Assembly (NCBI GenBank): GCA_049511415.1
Contig: JBEKYC010000018.1
Location: forward strand, 36,431 to 100,430
DNA: 64,000 nt
Source: Bog-159 sp049511415
GTDB taxonomy: Bacteria; Acidobacteriota; Terriglobia; Bryobacterales; Bryobacteraceae
Direction of reading: 5' to 3'
Positions 7,954 to 16,947 of the stretch are shown here, one piece after another. Below the pieces are notes generated by a model, which saw only the letters and a program-made list of their open reading frames with translations, did not search any database and had not been told where the DNA came from. A program made the position numbers and the translations under genes. Numbering within the stretch: position 1 is the first letter of the stretch; the number at the start of each line of letters is the position of its first letter.

Positions 7954-8512
7954 CGTATTTCACCGTAATTAAGATGCCGAAGGCAATATGAAAGCCGCCA
8001 AAACCAGCGGCCAAAAAGTTATTTCCCCATACAGCGGGACAAAGGAGGGCCGCCACGCCGGCGGCCATGAAGCAGACGCCCATCATGGGCACGACCTTGA
8101 CGGATGCGGCGCCGCCGCACAATACGCCGGTCCCGTAGAGCAACAGCCAAACACCGGGCAACAAGCTGGGGTCCCCGGCGCGATAGAGCACGAGAGTGAG
8201 CACCGCTCCGGCCAGAAGCGGAGGGGCAAAACCCACCAGGAATTTGCGTCCCGGTCCGGAGAGCAGCGGAGTTCCGGCCCTGCGCGACTTGCGCGCGGCC
8301 GCCGCCACACCGATCAGGCACGCCAGGACCGCCTCGGCCAGCCATGCCGCCAGCCAGACGTCGGGGTTCCCGATCCGCCGCGCGAGTCCAGCCACCGCCA
8401 GCGCCGTACAGCCCAGCACGATCCCGCCCACGCCGGGGACGGCCGTAAAGGAGCCGGCTCGCTCCATGGCCGACCGGATGTAGCGCAGATTGTCGATGGC
8501 ATGCGCATGCAT
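7946..8512 (-). CDS. Hypothetical multi-pass membrane protein
   Basis: About 188 residues from ATG 8512, beginning MHAHAIDNLRYIRSAMERAGSF, followed by roughly six hydrophobic segments (VPGVGGIVLGCTALAVAGL; VWLAAWLAEAVLACLIGVAA; FLVGFAPPLLAGAVLTLVLY; LPGVWLLLYGTGVLCGGAA; MGVCFMAAGVAALLC; FHIAFGILITV). I place the start at 8512 because the -10 box at 8567-8572 puts the transcript start near 8560; a GTG at 8560 would be leaderless, and the open frame up to 8611 lies upstream of the transcript. Arrangement before a winged-helix regulator with an 8-base overlap suggests a regulated two-gene unit. Function not recognised. Confidence 0.7.
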   Translation of the reverse strand: MHAHAIDNLRYIRSAMERAGSFTAVPGVGGIVLGCTALAVAGLARRIGNPDVWLAAWLAEAVLACLIGVAAAARKSRRAGTPLLSGPGRKFLVGFAPPLLAGAVLTLVLYRAGDPSLLPGVWLLLYGTGVLCGGAASVKVVPMMGVCFMAAGVAALLCPAVWGNNFLAAGFGGFHIAFGILITVKYGG

Positions 8513-8566
8513 GGCAACCGGTTCGGGAGAGGCAGGGCGGATGGGGTGGACGTGGGCCACGTCTGA

Positions 8567-8595
8567 ATTATAGAACGGCGGCGGGGGTTGCGCAA
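8567..8595 (-). promoter_or_regulatory. Sigma70-type promoter for the membrane protein-wHTH-uppS-rluD run
   Basis: On the minus strand TTGCGC (8595-8590) and TATAAT (8572-8567) are separated by exactly 17 bases. The -10 hexamer is a perfect consensus. The predicted start of transcription, near 8560, fits the ATG at 8512. Confidence 0.65.
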
Positions 8596-8668
8596 GTACT
8601 TTTTGAAGCAAAGTAAGCGCAAGCGATCATTGCACCACCGGGTATCCCCACCGAGGTAACATGGAGAA

Positions 8669-8911
8669 ATGAAGAAGCTGGAACCCGGCGACGCTTCGGC
8701 CCTCTCGATGTTGGCCCTCTATCCGGACGAGCGGACCAAGATCGAGGTTTTCGACCATCTTTCGCCCGAGGGCAAAAAAATCGCCGAGGCCATGGTGAGC
8801 AAGAAATCCGCGCCGCGCAGTGTCCGGCGCGGCCAGGGCAAGCCGGTGCGGAAGAACAAGCCGAGTCCGGTTGCCTCCACTGCGAAAGCCCTGCTGAGCT
8901 GGTCCAGCTAG
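8669..8911 (+). CDS. Small basic hypothetical protein
   Basis: An 80-residue protein with an acidic/helical first half (LEPGDASALSMLALYPDERTKIEVFDHLSPEGKKIAEAMV) and a Lys/Arg/Ser/Pro-rich tail. A GGAG precedes the ATG closely. It lies divergently from the promoter at 8567-8595 and ahead of the rimP promoter. No family recognised. Coding is supported by length, start context and position in an otherwise empty gap, but remains moderate. Confidence 0.5.
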   Translation: MKKLEPGDASALSMLALYPDERTKIEVFDHLSPEGKKIAEAMVSKKSAPRSVRRGQGKPVRKNKPSPVASTAKALLSWSS

Positions 8912-8971
8912 GCGATCGTATCAGGCGGCTGCAATTTGAGCGGCAGCGACGCGTTCGAGCCGCGTGCGAAC

Positions 8972-8999
8972 TTGCATTTCCACCCATCCGCGATACAAT
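8972..8999 (+). promoter_or_regulatory. Sigma70-type promoter upstream of rimP-nusA-infB
   Basis: TTGCAT (8972-8977) and TACAAT (8994-8999) with a 16-base spacer, placing the transcript start near 9006, ahead of the leader hairpin and rimP. Confidence 0.55.
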
Positions 9000-9024
9000 G
9001 GATCTTGGAGTGTCGAAACCAGGG

Positions 9025-9047
9025 AGTGGGCGAAAGCCCACTTTTTT
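9025..9047 (+). terminator. Leader hairpin with U-run before rimP (candidate attenuator)
   Basis: AGTGGGC, tetraloop GAAA, GCCCACT, followed by a run of T (stem 9025-9031 with 9036-9042, T run to 9047). This has the form of a Rho-independent terminator placed between the rimP promoter and the rimP start, 20 bases before ATG 9068. Similar terminator-like leaders before rimP are known in other bacteria (rimP leader), so attenuation of the nusA operon is a reasonable inference. Confidence 0.6.
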
Positions 9048-9067
9048 GTTGGACGGATCTTAAAGTA

Positions 9068-9526
9068 ATGCGGCAGGCAATCGCATCACGCATCGAGGAA
9101 GTCGCGCAGCGGGTGGCCCTCTCCGAAGGCATGGAAGTGGTCGAGGTGGAGGTCAAGGGCGGCGGAAGGAACCAGTTCGTGCGCATTTCCATCGACAAGC
9201 CCGAAGGCGTGACGCATGCCGATTGCGAGTTGATCTCACAGCAGGTGGGGACCATTCTGGATGTCGAAGATCTGGTGCCAGGCCACTATACACTGGAAGT
9301 CAGTTCCCCGGGAGTAGAGCGCAAACTGGTGAAGCCGCGCGATTTCGAGCGGTTTTTGGGCAAGAAGGCCAAAGTCACCCTGCGCGCGCCGGTGGAGAAC
9401 CAGCGCCACTGGGAAGGCACTTTGGCGGGCTTCGCCGACGGGGTGATCCGCCTGGACGCGGCCGGCCGCGAGATCCGTTTCCCTTTCGAACAGGTGGAAA
9501 AGGCGAATTTGAAGTTTGAGTGGTAG
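9068..9526 (+). CDS. rimP: Ribosome maturation factor RimP
   Basis: 152 residues from ATG 9068. The open frame upstream of this ATG contains the promoter and hairpin, so the longer reading is not translated. Domains: N-terminal alpha/beta domain (IASRIEEVAQRVALSEGMEVVEVEVKGGGRNQFVRISIDKPEGVTHADC, motif VRISIDKP) and C-terminal SH3-like barrel (YTLEVSSPGVERKL, then KVTLRAPVENQRHWEGTLAGF). RimP assists 30S assembly by loading proteins onto the central region of 16S rRNA. First gene of the conserved rimP-nusA-infB operon, 53 bases before nusA. Confidence 0.93.
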   Translation: MRQAIASRIEEVAQRVALSEGMEVVEVEVKGGGRNQFVRISIDKPEGVTHADCELISQQVGTILDVEDLVPGHYTLEVSSPGVERKLVKPRDFERFLGKKAKVTLRAPVENQRHWEGTLAGFADGVIRLDAAGREIRFPFEQVEKANLKFEW

Positions 9527-9579
9527 CCCTCCTCGCCATCGGATTAACAATCAGACGACAGGATAGAAGAGGAACAACC

Positions 9580-11064
9580 TTGGAAACGATTTTTCAGTCC
9601 ATCGAGATCTTAAGTAAGGAAAAAGGCATCGATCCACAGATCGTCCTCGACGCTGTCAAGGATGCCATGCTGATCGCCGCGCGCAAGCACTTTCGCACGA
9701 CCGAAGATTATGTTGCGGAGATCAACGATAAGACCGGCGCGCTGCAATTGTTTGCCGTTAAAAAAGTGGTCGAAGCGGTCGAAGATGCATCCAAGGAAAT
9801 GATCCTCTCCGAAGCCCGGCGCATTAATCCGGAAGCCGAAGTCGGCGCGGAAATCCGGATTCCCAAAAAGACCGACCTGCTGGGCCGGATCTCGGCGCAG
9901 ACCGCCAAACAGGTGATCTTTCAGAAAGTGCGCGAGGCGGAGCGGGAAACGGTATACAACGAGTACTCCGGCCGCACCGGGGAACTGGTGAACTGCACGG
10001 TGAAGCGGGTGGAAGGCCCGGACTATATTCTGGATCTGGGAAAGACCGAGGCGCGGCTGCCAAAGAAAGAGCAATCCAAGCTTGAGAGTTATAGCGTGGG
10101 CGACCGCGTGCGCTGTGTCATCCGCATCGTGGATAAGTCGAGCAAGGGCCCGGGTGTGGTGGTGTCGCGGGCCGCGCCTGAATTGGTGATGCGCCTTTTC
10201 GAGCAGGAAGTGCCCGAAATCTATGACAGCACGGTGACCATTAAAGGGTGCGCGCGGGAGGCCGGCGAACGCACCAAGATCGCCGTGCAGAGCCGCGATC
10301 GCGATGTCGATAGCGTGGGCGCCTGCGTGGGCATGAAGGGTATGCGCGTGCAGTCCATCATCCGCGAGCTGCGCGGCGAGAAGATCGACATCATCGAATA
10401 TTCCGAAGATTCGGTGGTCTTTGCCACGCATGCGCTGAGCCCCGCCAAAATCAGCCGCGTGAGCATTCTGGACGCCATCGACAAGCACATGGAAGTCATT
10501 GTGGATGACACTCAGTTATCGCTGGCGATCGGCAAAAAGGGACAGAATGTCCGCCTGGCGGCTAAACTTCTGGGCTGGAAGGTGGACATCAAGAGCGAAG
10601 AAGAGAAGCGCCAGGAGGTCGAATCGGCCATGGCGGCCCTAGTCAGTCCCAGCGAGCCGGTGTCTGCGTTGTTGGAGTACGGCATGGCCGCGGAACTGGC
10701 GGCCCGGTTGGCGGAAGCCGGGATCGGCACGATCGACAGATTGGGTGGGATGACACCGGAAGAGTTGCAGGAGATACCGGGCATCGATCCGGATATGGTG
10801 GAAAACATCCGCGACTCGGTCACGGCCTACTATGCGCAGTTCGATGAAGCCCCGCCGGTGACGCCGGTGGAAGAACCGCTCGAAGAAAATCGGGTGGTGG
10901 AATACGAAGCGGAAACCGAACCGGCCGGCCAGCAAGAGGTCGCTGCGCCTGGCGAATCGGCGGAACCGCAAGATGTCGAGAGTACCGGCGAGTCTGATAC
11001 CATAAAAGACTCGGGGCCGGTTTCTCACGACGAGTCGGAAGATAGCGGTTCGACAAACGAGTGA
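9580..11064 (+). CDS. nusA: Transcription termination/antitermination protein NusA
   Basis: 494 residues from TTG 9580, chosen because AGAGGAA stands seven bases ahead and the encoded LETIFQSIEILSKEKGIDP is the normal NusA N-terminus; the frame upstream shows no NusA similarity. Order: N-terminal RNA-polymerase-binding domain (1-125), S1 (about 135-200), KH1 (VGACVGMKGMRVQSI near 245), KH2 (LAIGKKGQNVRLAAKLLGW near 315), then a helix-hairpin-helix repeat segment (ALLEYGMAAELAARLAEAGI, LQEIPGIDPDMVENI) and an acidic tail of about 75 residues. NusA binds RNA polymerase and nascent RNA to modulate pausing and termination. Confidence 0.95.
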   Translation: METIFQSIEILSKEKGIDPQIVLDAVKDAMLIAARKHFRTTEDYVAEINDKTGALQLFAVKKVVEAVEDASKEMILSEARRINPEAEVGAEIRIPKKTDLLGRISAQTAKQVIFQKVREAERETVYNEYSGRTGELVNCTVKRVEGPDYILDLGKTEARLPKKEQSKLESYSVGDRVRCVIRIVDKSSKGPGVVVSRAAPELVMRLFEQEVPEIYDSTVTIKGCAREAGERTKIAVQSRDRDVDSVGACVGMKGMRVQSIIRELRGEKIDIIEYSEDSVVFATHALSPAKISRVSILDAIDKHMEVIVDDTQLSLAIGKKGQNVRLAAKLLGWKVDIKSEEEKRQEVESAMAALVSPSEPVSALLEYGMAAELAARLAEAGIGTIDRLGGMTPEELQEIPGIDPDMVENIRDSVTAYYAQFDEAPPVTPVEEPLEENRVVEYEAETEPAGQQEVAAPGESAEPQDVESTGESDTIKDSGPVSHDESEDSGSTNE

Positions 11065-11094
11065 GGTGCGTCTCTGGCAAGCAGTTTTGCATTT

Positions 11095-14037
11095 ATGAAC
11101 AAGATTCGGATTAACGAGCTGGCGCGGGAGCTGGAGGTCAAGGCGCATGAGATCCTCGACCGGCTACCTGAGTTGGGCGTGCAGGAGAAGAAGACGCATT
11201 CCAGCTCGATCGACGAAGACGTCGCCATCAAGCTGCGGCGGATCTTCGGACATCATGTGCCCGAGGACCACGAGGAAGCTGAGCCGGAAGCCTTTCATGA
11301 GCCGGCGCCGGCGCGTCCGCCGGCGGTGACAGCCGGCCCCGCGGAAGTAATCGCGGAGACCGATTCCGCTCCGGTGACTGCTCCACGGCCGCTGCCGGAG
11401 ACCCCATCTTCCGAAGAGGAAATGGCTCCAGGGCCCGGCGCCGGAGCCGCCTCGCTGGAACGTCCGTCGGGGCGTCCTTCGCACCCGATCCGTCCGCCAT
11501 TGGCGGGCAGCTCGCCGTCTCCGGGACCAGTTTCCGCGGCTCCACAGGCGCCTCACGCGGCCACACCTCCCGCCGCCATCGTGACGCCCGGCAGGCCCAG
11601 TGCGCCGGCGGTTCGACCGGTTCCACAAATGCGGCCCGGGCAAGTGATCTCCGCAGGACCGCGGCAGCCATTGCCGGCCGGTTTGAGCGAGCCGTTGCGG
11701 CCGTCCGCTCCACTTCCAAGACCTCCGATCGTCGGGCGGACGCCGCCAGGATCGCCCCGGCCGTCGGGCCCGGGGGCCCCCATGGCCGCGCCCATGGGAG
11801 CTGGTGGTCCGTCCGCGCCCGCGCGCCCGTTGGCCGGGCAGCCGGTGGCGCGCCCGGTGGTGCCGCCCCGCGCGGACTTATTAGCCAAGCTTACCCAACC
11901 CCGCGCAGCGGCTCCTGGAATGCCTGCCCCCCCGCCGCCGCGGCCGGGAGTACCGGCACGGCCGCAGAGCGCTCCGGCTCCCGGTCAACCCATCTATCGC
12001 GGACCACTACGTCCCGGTCAGCCCATCGTCGCGCGGCAGGGCCCGGGTCCGGCGCGGCCTGCCGGACCGGCACGGCCAGGTGGACCGCGGCCGATGCATC
12101 CCACGTCGCGCCGCCCCGGCATGGAGCCTCCAGTCGCTCCGCCGCTCCCGGATCAGCAGCGACGTCCGGGCGATAAGCGCGGCAGTGCCCGTCCGCAACG
12201 CGATCGCACCCAGGATATCGAAGAAAAGATCCTGCGGCCCTCCACACGGCGGCCGACACTTTCCGGCCCCCCGCCCGTCAACCGGGAGATCACCGTCTCG
12301 GAAGGCATCACCGTTAAAGAACTGTCCGAAAAGCTGGATGTCAAGGCCAGCTTGGTCATTAAAAAACTGCTCGACCGCAATATTCTGGCCACCATCAATC
12401 AGACGCTGGATTCCAAGCTGGCCACGGAAGTGGCGCGCGAATTCGGCGCTTCCACCAGCACGATTACCTATGAAGAGGAGTCGCAGCAGGCCGTCGAAGT
12501 CGCCGAAGAGCAGAAAGATCTGTTCAAGCGCGCACCCGTGGTCACCATTATGGGCCACGTCGACCATGGAAAGACTTCGCTGTTGGATGCCATACGCGAA
12601 GCGAACGTGGCCGGCAAAGAGGCTGGCGGAATCACCCAGCATATCGGCGCGTACTACGTCGAAAAAGACGGGCGCAAAGTGGTGTTCATCGACACGCCCG
12701 GTCACGAAGCATTCACCCGCATGCGCGCGCGCGGCGCCAAGGTCACCGATATCGTGGTGCTGGTAGTCGCGGCTGATGACGGGGTGATGCCGCAAACGCT
12801 CGAAGCGATCGATCACGCCAGGGCCGCCAAAGTGCCCATTGTCGTAGCCATTAATAAGATCGACAAGCCCGGGGCGCAGCCCGAACGCATCAAGCAGCAA
12901 CTCGCCGATCGCGGCCTGCAGGCCGAGGATTGGGGCGGCGACACCGTCATGGTGCCGGTTTCCGCGAAGATGAAGATCAACTTGGATCTTCTGCTGGAAA
13001 TGATTTTGTTGGTGGCCGACCTGCAGGATCTCAAGGCCAATCCCAGCCGTCCGGCGATGGGCCATGTGCTCGAAGCAAAACTCGACCGTGGCCGCGGTCC
13101 GGTGGCTACCGTGCTGGTGCGCAACGGCACGCTACACGTCGGCGATTATTTCATCTGCGGCGCGGTGTTCGGCAAGGTGCGAGCCATGTTGAACGACCGC
13201 GGCGAACAGATTCGCGATGCCGATCCGTCCATGCCCGTCGAGGTGCTTGGCCTCGAGTCGCTGCCGGAAGCCGGCGACGATTTCCAGGTGGTCACCGACA
13301 CGGCCAAGGCCAAGCAAATCGTGCTGTTCCGCGAGGCGAAGGTGCGGGAAGCGGCCATGGCCAAGTCGAGCCGTCTGACGCTCGAACAGTTGCACCAGAA
13401 ACTGAAGGCGGGCGAAGTCACGGAACTGCCCCTTATCCTGAAGGCAGATGTGGGCGGCTCCGCCGAAGTGCTGAGCGATACGCTGCAGAAGCTATCGAAC
13501 GACAAGGTGAAGATACGCGTGCTGCGCTCCGGCGTGGGCGCCATCAACGAATCCGACGTGCTGCTGGCGTCGGCATCCGACGCGATTATTATCGGTTTTA
13601 ATGTGCGTCCGGAACGAAATACGGCGGCCCTGGCCGAGCAGGAAAAGGTCGATATCCGGCTGCACACGATCATCTATAACCTGACCGACGAGATCAAGCG
13701 CGCCATGACCGGACTGCTCGAGCCGGTGTTCAAGGAAGTATACAGAGGCAAAGCCGAAGTGCGCGACACGTTCCGCATCACCAAGGTGGGCAACGTGGCC
13801 GGGTGCCTGGTGCAGGATGGCACCATTACCCGCGACAGCGAAGTGCGCCTGCTGCGCGACAACGTGGTTGTCTATACGGGCAAGGTGAGTTCGCTGCGGC
13901 GATTCAAGGATGATGTCAGCGAGGTGAAGAGCGGGCAGGAATGCGGCATCACGCTGGAAAACTACGGTGACATCAAGCAGAACGACATCATCGAGGCGTT
14001 CGTCACCGAGCGCGTCGCTACCGAAGTCTTCGCCTGA
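11095..14037 (+). CDS. infB: Translation initiation factor IF-2
   Basis: A 980-residue GTPase that places initiator tRNA on the 30S subunit. An IF2_N module occupies residues 1-52 (MNKIRINELARELEVKAHEI), then about 330 residues of Pro/Ala/Gly/Arg-rich linker, a second IF2_N module (ITVSEGITVKELSEKLDVKA, near 400), and the G domain from about residue 480: P-loop GHVDHGKT (near 486), DTPGHEAF, NKID (near 586). The C-terminal barrel domains follow (IGFNVRPERNTAALAEQEKVDI; GCLVQDGTITRDS). The linker is unusually long, though proline-rich linkers are common in high-GC genomes. No ylxR homologue lies between nusA and infB. Confidence 0.96.
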   Translation: MNKIRINELARELEVKAHEILDRLPELGVQEKKTHSSSIDEDVAIKLRRIFGHHVPEDHEEAEPEAFHEPAPARPPAVTAGPAEVIAETDSAPVTAPRPLPETPSSEEEMAPGPGAGAASLERPSGRPSHPIRPPLAGSSPSPGPVSAAPQAPHAATPPAAIVTPGRPSAPAVRPVPQMRPGQVISAGPRQPLPAGLSEPLRPSAPLPRPPIVGRTPPGSPRPSGPGAPMAAPMGAGGPSAPARPLAGQPVARPVVPPRADLLAKLTQPRAAAPGMPAPPPPRPGVPARPQSAPAPGQPIYRGPLRPGQPIVARQGPGPARPAGPARPGGPRPMHPTSRRPGMEPPVAPPLPDQQRRPGDKRGSARPQRDRTQDIEEKILRPSTRRPTLSGPPPVNREITVSEGITVKELSEKLDVKASLVIKKLLDRNILATINQTLDSKLATEVAREFGASTSTITYEEESQQAVEVAEEQKDLFKRAPVVTIMGHVDHGKTSLLDAIREANVAGKEAGGITQHIGAYYVEKDGRKVVFIDTPGHEAFTRMRARGAKVTDIVVLVVAADDGVMPQTLEAIDHARAAKVPIVVAINKIDKPGAQPERIKQQLADRGLQAEDWGGDTVMVPVSAKMKINLDLLLEMILLVADLQDLKANPSRPAMGHVLEAKLDRGRGPVATVLVRNGTLHVGDYFICGAVFGKVRAMLNDRGEQIRDADPSMPVEVLGLESLPEAGDDFQVVTDTAKAKQIVLFREAKVREAAMAKSSRLTLEQLHQKLKAGEVTELPLILKADVGGSAEVLSDTLQKLSNDKVKIRVLRSGVGAINESDVLLASASDAIIIGFNVRPERNTAALAEQEKVDIRLHTIIYNLTDEIKRAMTGLLEPVFKEVYRGKAEVRDTFRITKVGNVAGCLVQDGTITRDSEVRLLRDNVVVYTGKVSSLRRFKDDVSEVKSGQECGITLENYGDIKQNDIIEAFVTERVATEVFA

Positions 14038-14044
14038 GGCCGCC

Positions 14045-14329
14045 GTGGCGACGATCGGTGTGTTGACGCTCGAGATCGTCCTGCGGGACGCGCATTCGCT
14101 GAAGGACAAGCGTCACGTGGTGAAAAGCCTAAAGGACCGGCTGCGCAGCAAGTACAACGTAGCCGTGGCGGAGATTGACTACCAGGATCTGTGGCAGCGT
14201 TCGGTGGTGGCTGCCGTGACGGTCTCCTCGGATCACAGCCATGCCGAGAAAGTTCTGCAGTCGGTGGAACGAGAAGCCGCCGCCCTGCTGGGCTCCGAAT
14301 TGACCAGCGCCACGGTGGAATGGATTTGA
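14045..14329 (+). CDS. DUF503 (YlxP-like) protein
   Basis: 94 residues from GTG 14045, seven bases after the infB stop; the open frame continues upstream inside infB but similarity begins here (VATIGVLTLEIVLRDAHSLKDKRHVVKSLKDRLRSKYNVAVAEI). The motif HSLKDKR-x-V-x-SL-x-R and the later DLWQRSVVAAVTVSSDH are diagnostic for DUF503. In many bacteria this small gene lies between infB and rbfA, as here, and is called ylxP. A role linked to ribosome assembly is suspected from position, not proven. Confidence 0.88.
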   Translation: MATIGVLTLEIVLRDAHSLKDKRHVVKSLKDRLRSKYNVAVAEIDYQDLWQRSVVAAVTVSSDHSHAEKVLQSVEREAAALLGSELTSATVEWI

Positions 14330-14384
14330 AAGGCGATGGTTGGCGGTGGTGCTCGACACCAGCCGTCAAAACCACGGTTTTGGT

Positions 14385-14753
14385 ATGGACCAGCATCGAT
14401 CCCAACGCGTCTCCGAGGCCGTCCGCGAGGAACTTTCCGAAATCATTGGTTTTGAGCTTTCCGACCCGCGTCTGACGTCCGTGGATGTTACGGATGTGAC
14501 CGTTAGCCCCGATTCCCGGCATGCCATGGTCAAGGTCAGCGTCACGGGCGGGGAGAAGGAGCAGAACGCGGCGATGGCCGCTCTGCAGAATGCCGCTAAT
14601 TTCCTGCGGCATGAATTGGCCAGCCGTCTCAATCTGCGGCGGATTCCGGAACTGCATTTCGAGCGGGACAATTGGCCGGACGCGCCTGGCCGGGTGGAAA
14701 TCCTATTGAAGAGGGCGAAAAAAAAACGTGGAGCAGTCGAAAATCAGCCCTAA
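14385..14753 (+). CDS. rbfA: Ribosome-binding factor A
   Basis: About 122 residues from ATG 14385 (MDQHRSQRVSEAVREELSEI, a normal RbfA start); a TTG at 14340 would add 15 residues without family similarity. The KH-like fold is recognised by LSDPRLTSVDVTDVTVSPD, A-M-V-K-V-S-V, then LRHELASRLNLRRIPELHFERD. RbfA binds the 5' region of 16S rRNA during late 30S maturation. It completes the rimP-nusA-infB-DUF503-rbfA order. Its last 26 bases overlap the start of apbE. Confidence 0.93.
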   Translation: MDQHRSQRVSEAVREELSEIIGFELSDPRLTSVDVTDVTVSPDSRHAMVKVSVTGGEKEQNAAMAALQNAANFLRHELASRLNLRRIPELHFERDNWPDAPGRVEILLKRAKKKRGAVENQP

Positions 14754-15768
14754 ATTCAAACAAACCGTGCTAATTTTGTTTGTGTTGACGGCTGCGGCGG
14801 CGCACCCTCAGGCCGGGCCAGCACCGGGCGGCATCCGGAAGGAAGCAGGCCCGGAAATGTTGCGCCTCGAACAGAGCGCCGAGGCCATGGGCTCCGCCTA
14901 TTCGATCGCCGTCTACGGTTACGACCGCCGGCAGATGGAGGCCGCCGTCAATGCGGCTTTCGACGAAGTTCGGCAACTGGATAACATGCTTTCGAATTAC
15001 AAGCCGGATAGCGAGTGGAGCGACGTGAACCGGGAGGCCTCCCAGCATCCGGTGCAGGTGTCCGGCGAATTGTTCCAGTTACTGGCGGCCTGCCAGGAGT
15101 ACAGCCGCGAAAGCGATGGCGCATTCGATATATCGGTCGGTCCCTTGATGAAAGTCTGGGGGTTCTATAAGGGGACGGGCCATCTGCCGCACCGCGCCGA
15201 AGTGATGGCCGCCATCGAACATGTAGGGTATAAACACGTGCGCCTGGATGCGGCGCGCCAGACCGTGAGCTTCGACCGGTCCGGCGTGGAACTGGACCCC
15301 GGGGGCATCGGCAAGGGCTACGCCGTGGATCGCATGATCGACGTCTTGCGGCGCCAGGGTATCACGGCCGCGTTGGTTTCCGCGTCGGGCAGCAGCATCT
15401 ACGGGCTGGGCGCGCCGCCATCGGAACCGCGCGGGTGGCGCATCATGATTCGCGACCCCAAGAACGAGCGTAAGAGCGTGGCCGAGGTTTTTCTGAACAA
15501 CAGTTCCCTATCCACCTCCGGTAATTACGAAAAGTTCTTCATTGCCGAAGGTCACGTTTACAGCCATATTATGGACCCGCGCACGGGTTACCCGGCGTCG
15601 GGCATGCTTTCGGTTTCCATCGTGACGCCGCGCACCATCGATAGTGAAGCGTGGTGCAAGCCGTATTTCATTAACGGCCGCCAGTGGGCGGCTGAACACA
15701 ATCCTCACAAGTATCGCGCTTTCTTTTGCGAAGACAGGACGGAACAGCCATGCGCGTGGCTCCCATGA
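14728..15768 (+). CDS. apbE: FAD:protein FMN transferase (ApbE family)
   Basis: 346 residues from GTG 14728, which overlaps rbfA but supplies an export signal (QTVLILFVLTAAAAH). Core motifs: MGSAYSIAVYG, LDNMLSNYKPDSEWS, DPGGIGKGYAVDRM (flavin-binding), SASGSSIYGLG, and SHIMDPRTGYPASG (metal/active-site motif). ApbE moves FMN from FAD onto Thr of exported redox subunits such as Rnf/Nqr components or flavoproteins, acting outside the cytoplasmic membrane. The C-terminus (WCKPYFINGRQWAAEHNPHK) is close to the end of other ApbE proteins. No target flavoprotein lies nearby, so its client is elsewhere. Confidence 0.9.
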   Translation: MEQSKISPKFKQTVLILFVLTAAAAHPQAGPAPGGIRKEAGPEMLRLEQSAEAMGSAYSIAVYGYDRRQMEAAVNAAFDEVRQLDNMLSNYKPDSEWSDVNREASQHPVQVSGELFQLLAACQEYSRESDGAFDISVGPLMKVWGFYKGTGHLPHRAEVMAAIEHVGYKHVRLDAARQTVSFDRSGVELDPGGIGKGYAVDRMIDVLRRQGITAALVSASGSSIYGLGAPPSEPRGWRIMIRDPKNERKSVAEVFLNNSSLSTSGNYEKFFIAEGHVYSHIMDPRTGYPASGMLSVSIVTPRTIDSEAWCKPYFINGRQWAAEHNPHKYRAFFCEDRTEQPCAWLP

Positions 15769-16787
15769 CAAGCCGCTTTTTGGATGCGTGCAAGCGCCGC
15801 CCCACCGATTTTCGTCCGGTGTGGTTCATGCGCCAGGCAGGCCGCTACCTGCGCTCTTACCGTGAAATACGGGCGAAGCACGGCATCCTGGAAATTTGTA
15901 AACGGCCCGATTTGGCCGCCACGGTGACTCTGCAGCCGGTCGAGATCCTGGACGTGGACGCGGCCATTATTTTCGCCGATCTGTTGCTGCCGGTCGAGCC
16001 CATGGGTCTGAAGCTGCGCTTCGCCACGGGCGAAGGTCCGCGCATCGATAATCCAGTGCACACGAACTCGGATGTCGATAGTCTCTCCACGACCAACACG
16101 GACGATCTCGGCTATGTGGGCGAGGCCATCCAGAACGTGGTGCGGGCGCTGGCCGGCAAGGTGCCGGTGATCGGTTTCGTGGGCGCCCCGTTCACACTGG
16201 CCAGTTACATGATCGAGGGCGGCGCATCGCGCAATTACATCCGCACCAAGCGCATGATGTATTCCGACGAGATCCTGTGGCGCCGATTGATGGGAAAGAT
16301 CGTGGACGTGCAGGCGCCTTTCGCCAGCTTACAGGTAAGCGCCGGCGCGCGCTGCATACAGGTCTTCGATAGTTGGGTCGGCGCCCTCGGTCCGGACGAT
16401 TATGTGCGCTTCGTGCAGCCGTATTCGCGCGCCCTGATCGAACGCATCCGCGCGACCGGCGTGCCGGTGATTCACTTCGGCACGGGAGCTTCGGGCTTCT
16501 TCCGCGAACTGCACGCGGCAGGCGGCGATGTGATGGGTGTCGACTGGCGCGTCAATATCGACCAGGCCTGGATGGATATCAGCTACCGCTCGGCGGTGCA
16601 GGGCAATCTGGATCCGGTGGCGCTGTTCGCGCCGCTGCCGGAACTCAAGATGAAGATCGCGGAGCTGCTGAAGCGCACCGGCTCGCGGCCGGGTCACATT
16701 TTCAATGTGGGGCACGGCATTTTGCCGGAGACTCCCGTGGAGAATGTGAAGGCTTGCGTGCAGATGGTGCGCGAGTTCAAGCCGTAA
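15750..16787 (+). CDS. hemE: Uroporphyrinogen decarboxylase
   Basis: 345 residues from ATG 15750 (AGGACGGAA just upstream); ATG 15765, overlapping the apbE stop as ATGA, is an equally credible start (MTSRFLDACKRRPTDF). Signature motifs: PVWFMRQAGRYLRSYREIR near the N-terminus (substrate-binding arginines) and GFVGAPFTLASYMIEGG in the middle, then FHFGTGA-type and GVDWRVNID segments and NVGHGILPETPVENV at the end. The cytosolic enzyme removes four carboxyl groups from uroporphyrinogen III to give coproporphyrinogen III in haem synthesis. No other hem gene is adjacent. Confidence 0.95.
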   Translation: MRVAPMTSRFLDACKRRPTDFRPVWFMRQAGRYLRSYREIRAKHGILEICKRPDLAATVTLQPVEILDVDAAIIFADLLLPVEPMGLKLRFATGEGPRIDNPVHTNSDVDSLSTTNTDDLGYVGEAIQNVVRALAGKVPVIGFVGAPFTLASYMIEGGASRNYIRTKRMMYSDEILWRRLMGKIVDVQAPFASLQVSAGARCIQVFDSWVGALGPDDYVRFVQPYSRALIERIRATGVPVIHFGTGASGFFRELHAAGGDVMGVDWRVNIDQAWMDISYRSAVQGNLDPVALFAPLPELKMKIAELLKRTGSRPGHIFNVGHGILPETPVENVKACVQMVREFKP

Positions 16788-16947
16788 GGGCACTCTCAAG
16801 ATTTGCACGAATACATCCGGAGCCTTGACTTGCCCAACGGATTACCGCGCACGCTTGGGTGGTCCCGGCATATGCTGAGCACCGAGGGGGTGATCGGCGA
16901 ACCTGAGCGGTTTGATGCAATCCTTCGGCACATCGATAATCGAGGAT

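Noticed and set aside
8611..8636. Longer start for the membrane protein at 7946-8512
   Set aside because: The promoter hexamers at 8567-8595 lie inside the longer frame, so that part would precede the transcript.
9610..10488. Minus-strand open frame within nusA
   Set aside because: Codon-bias shadow of nusA; His/Ala/Asp-rich sequence without motifs.
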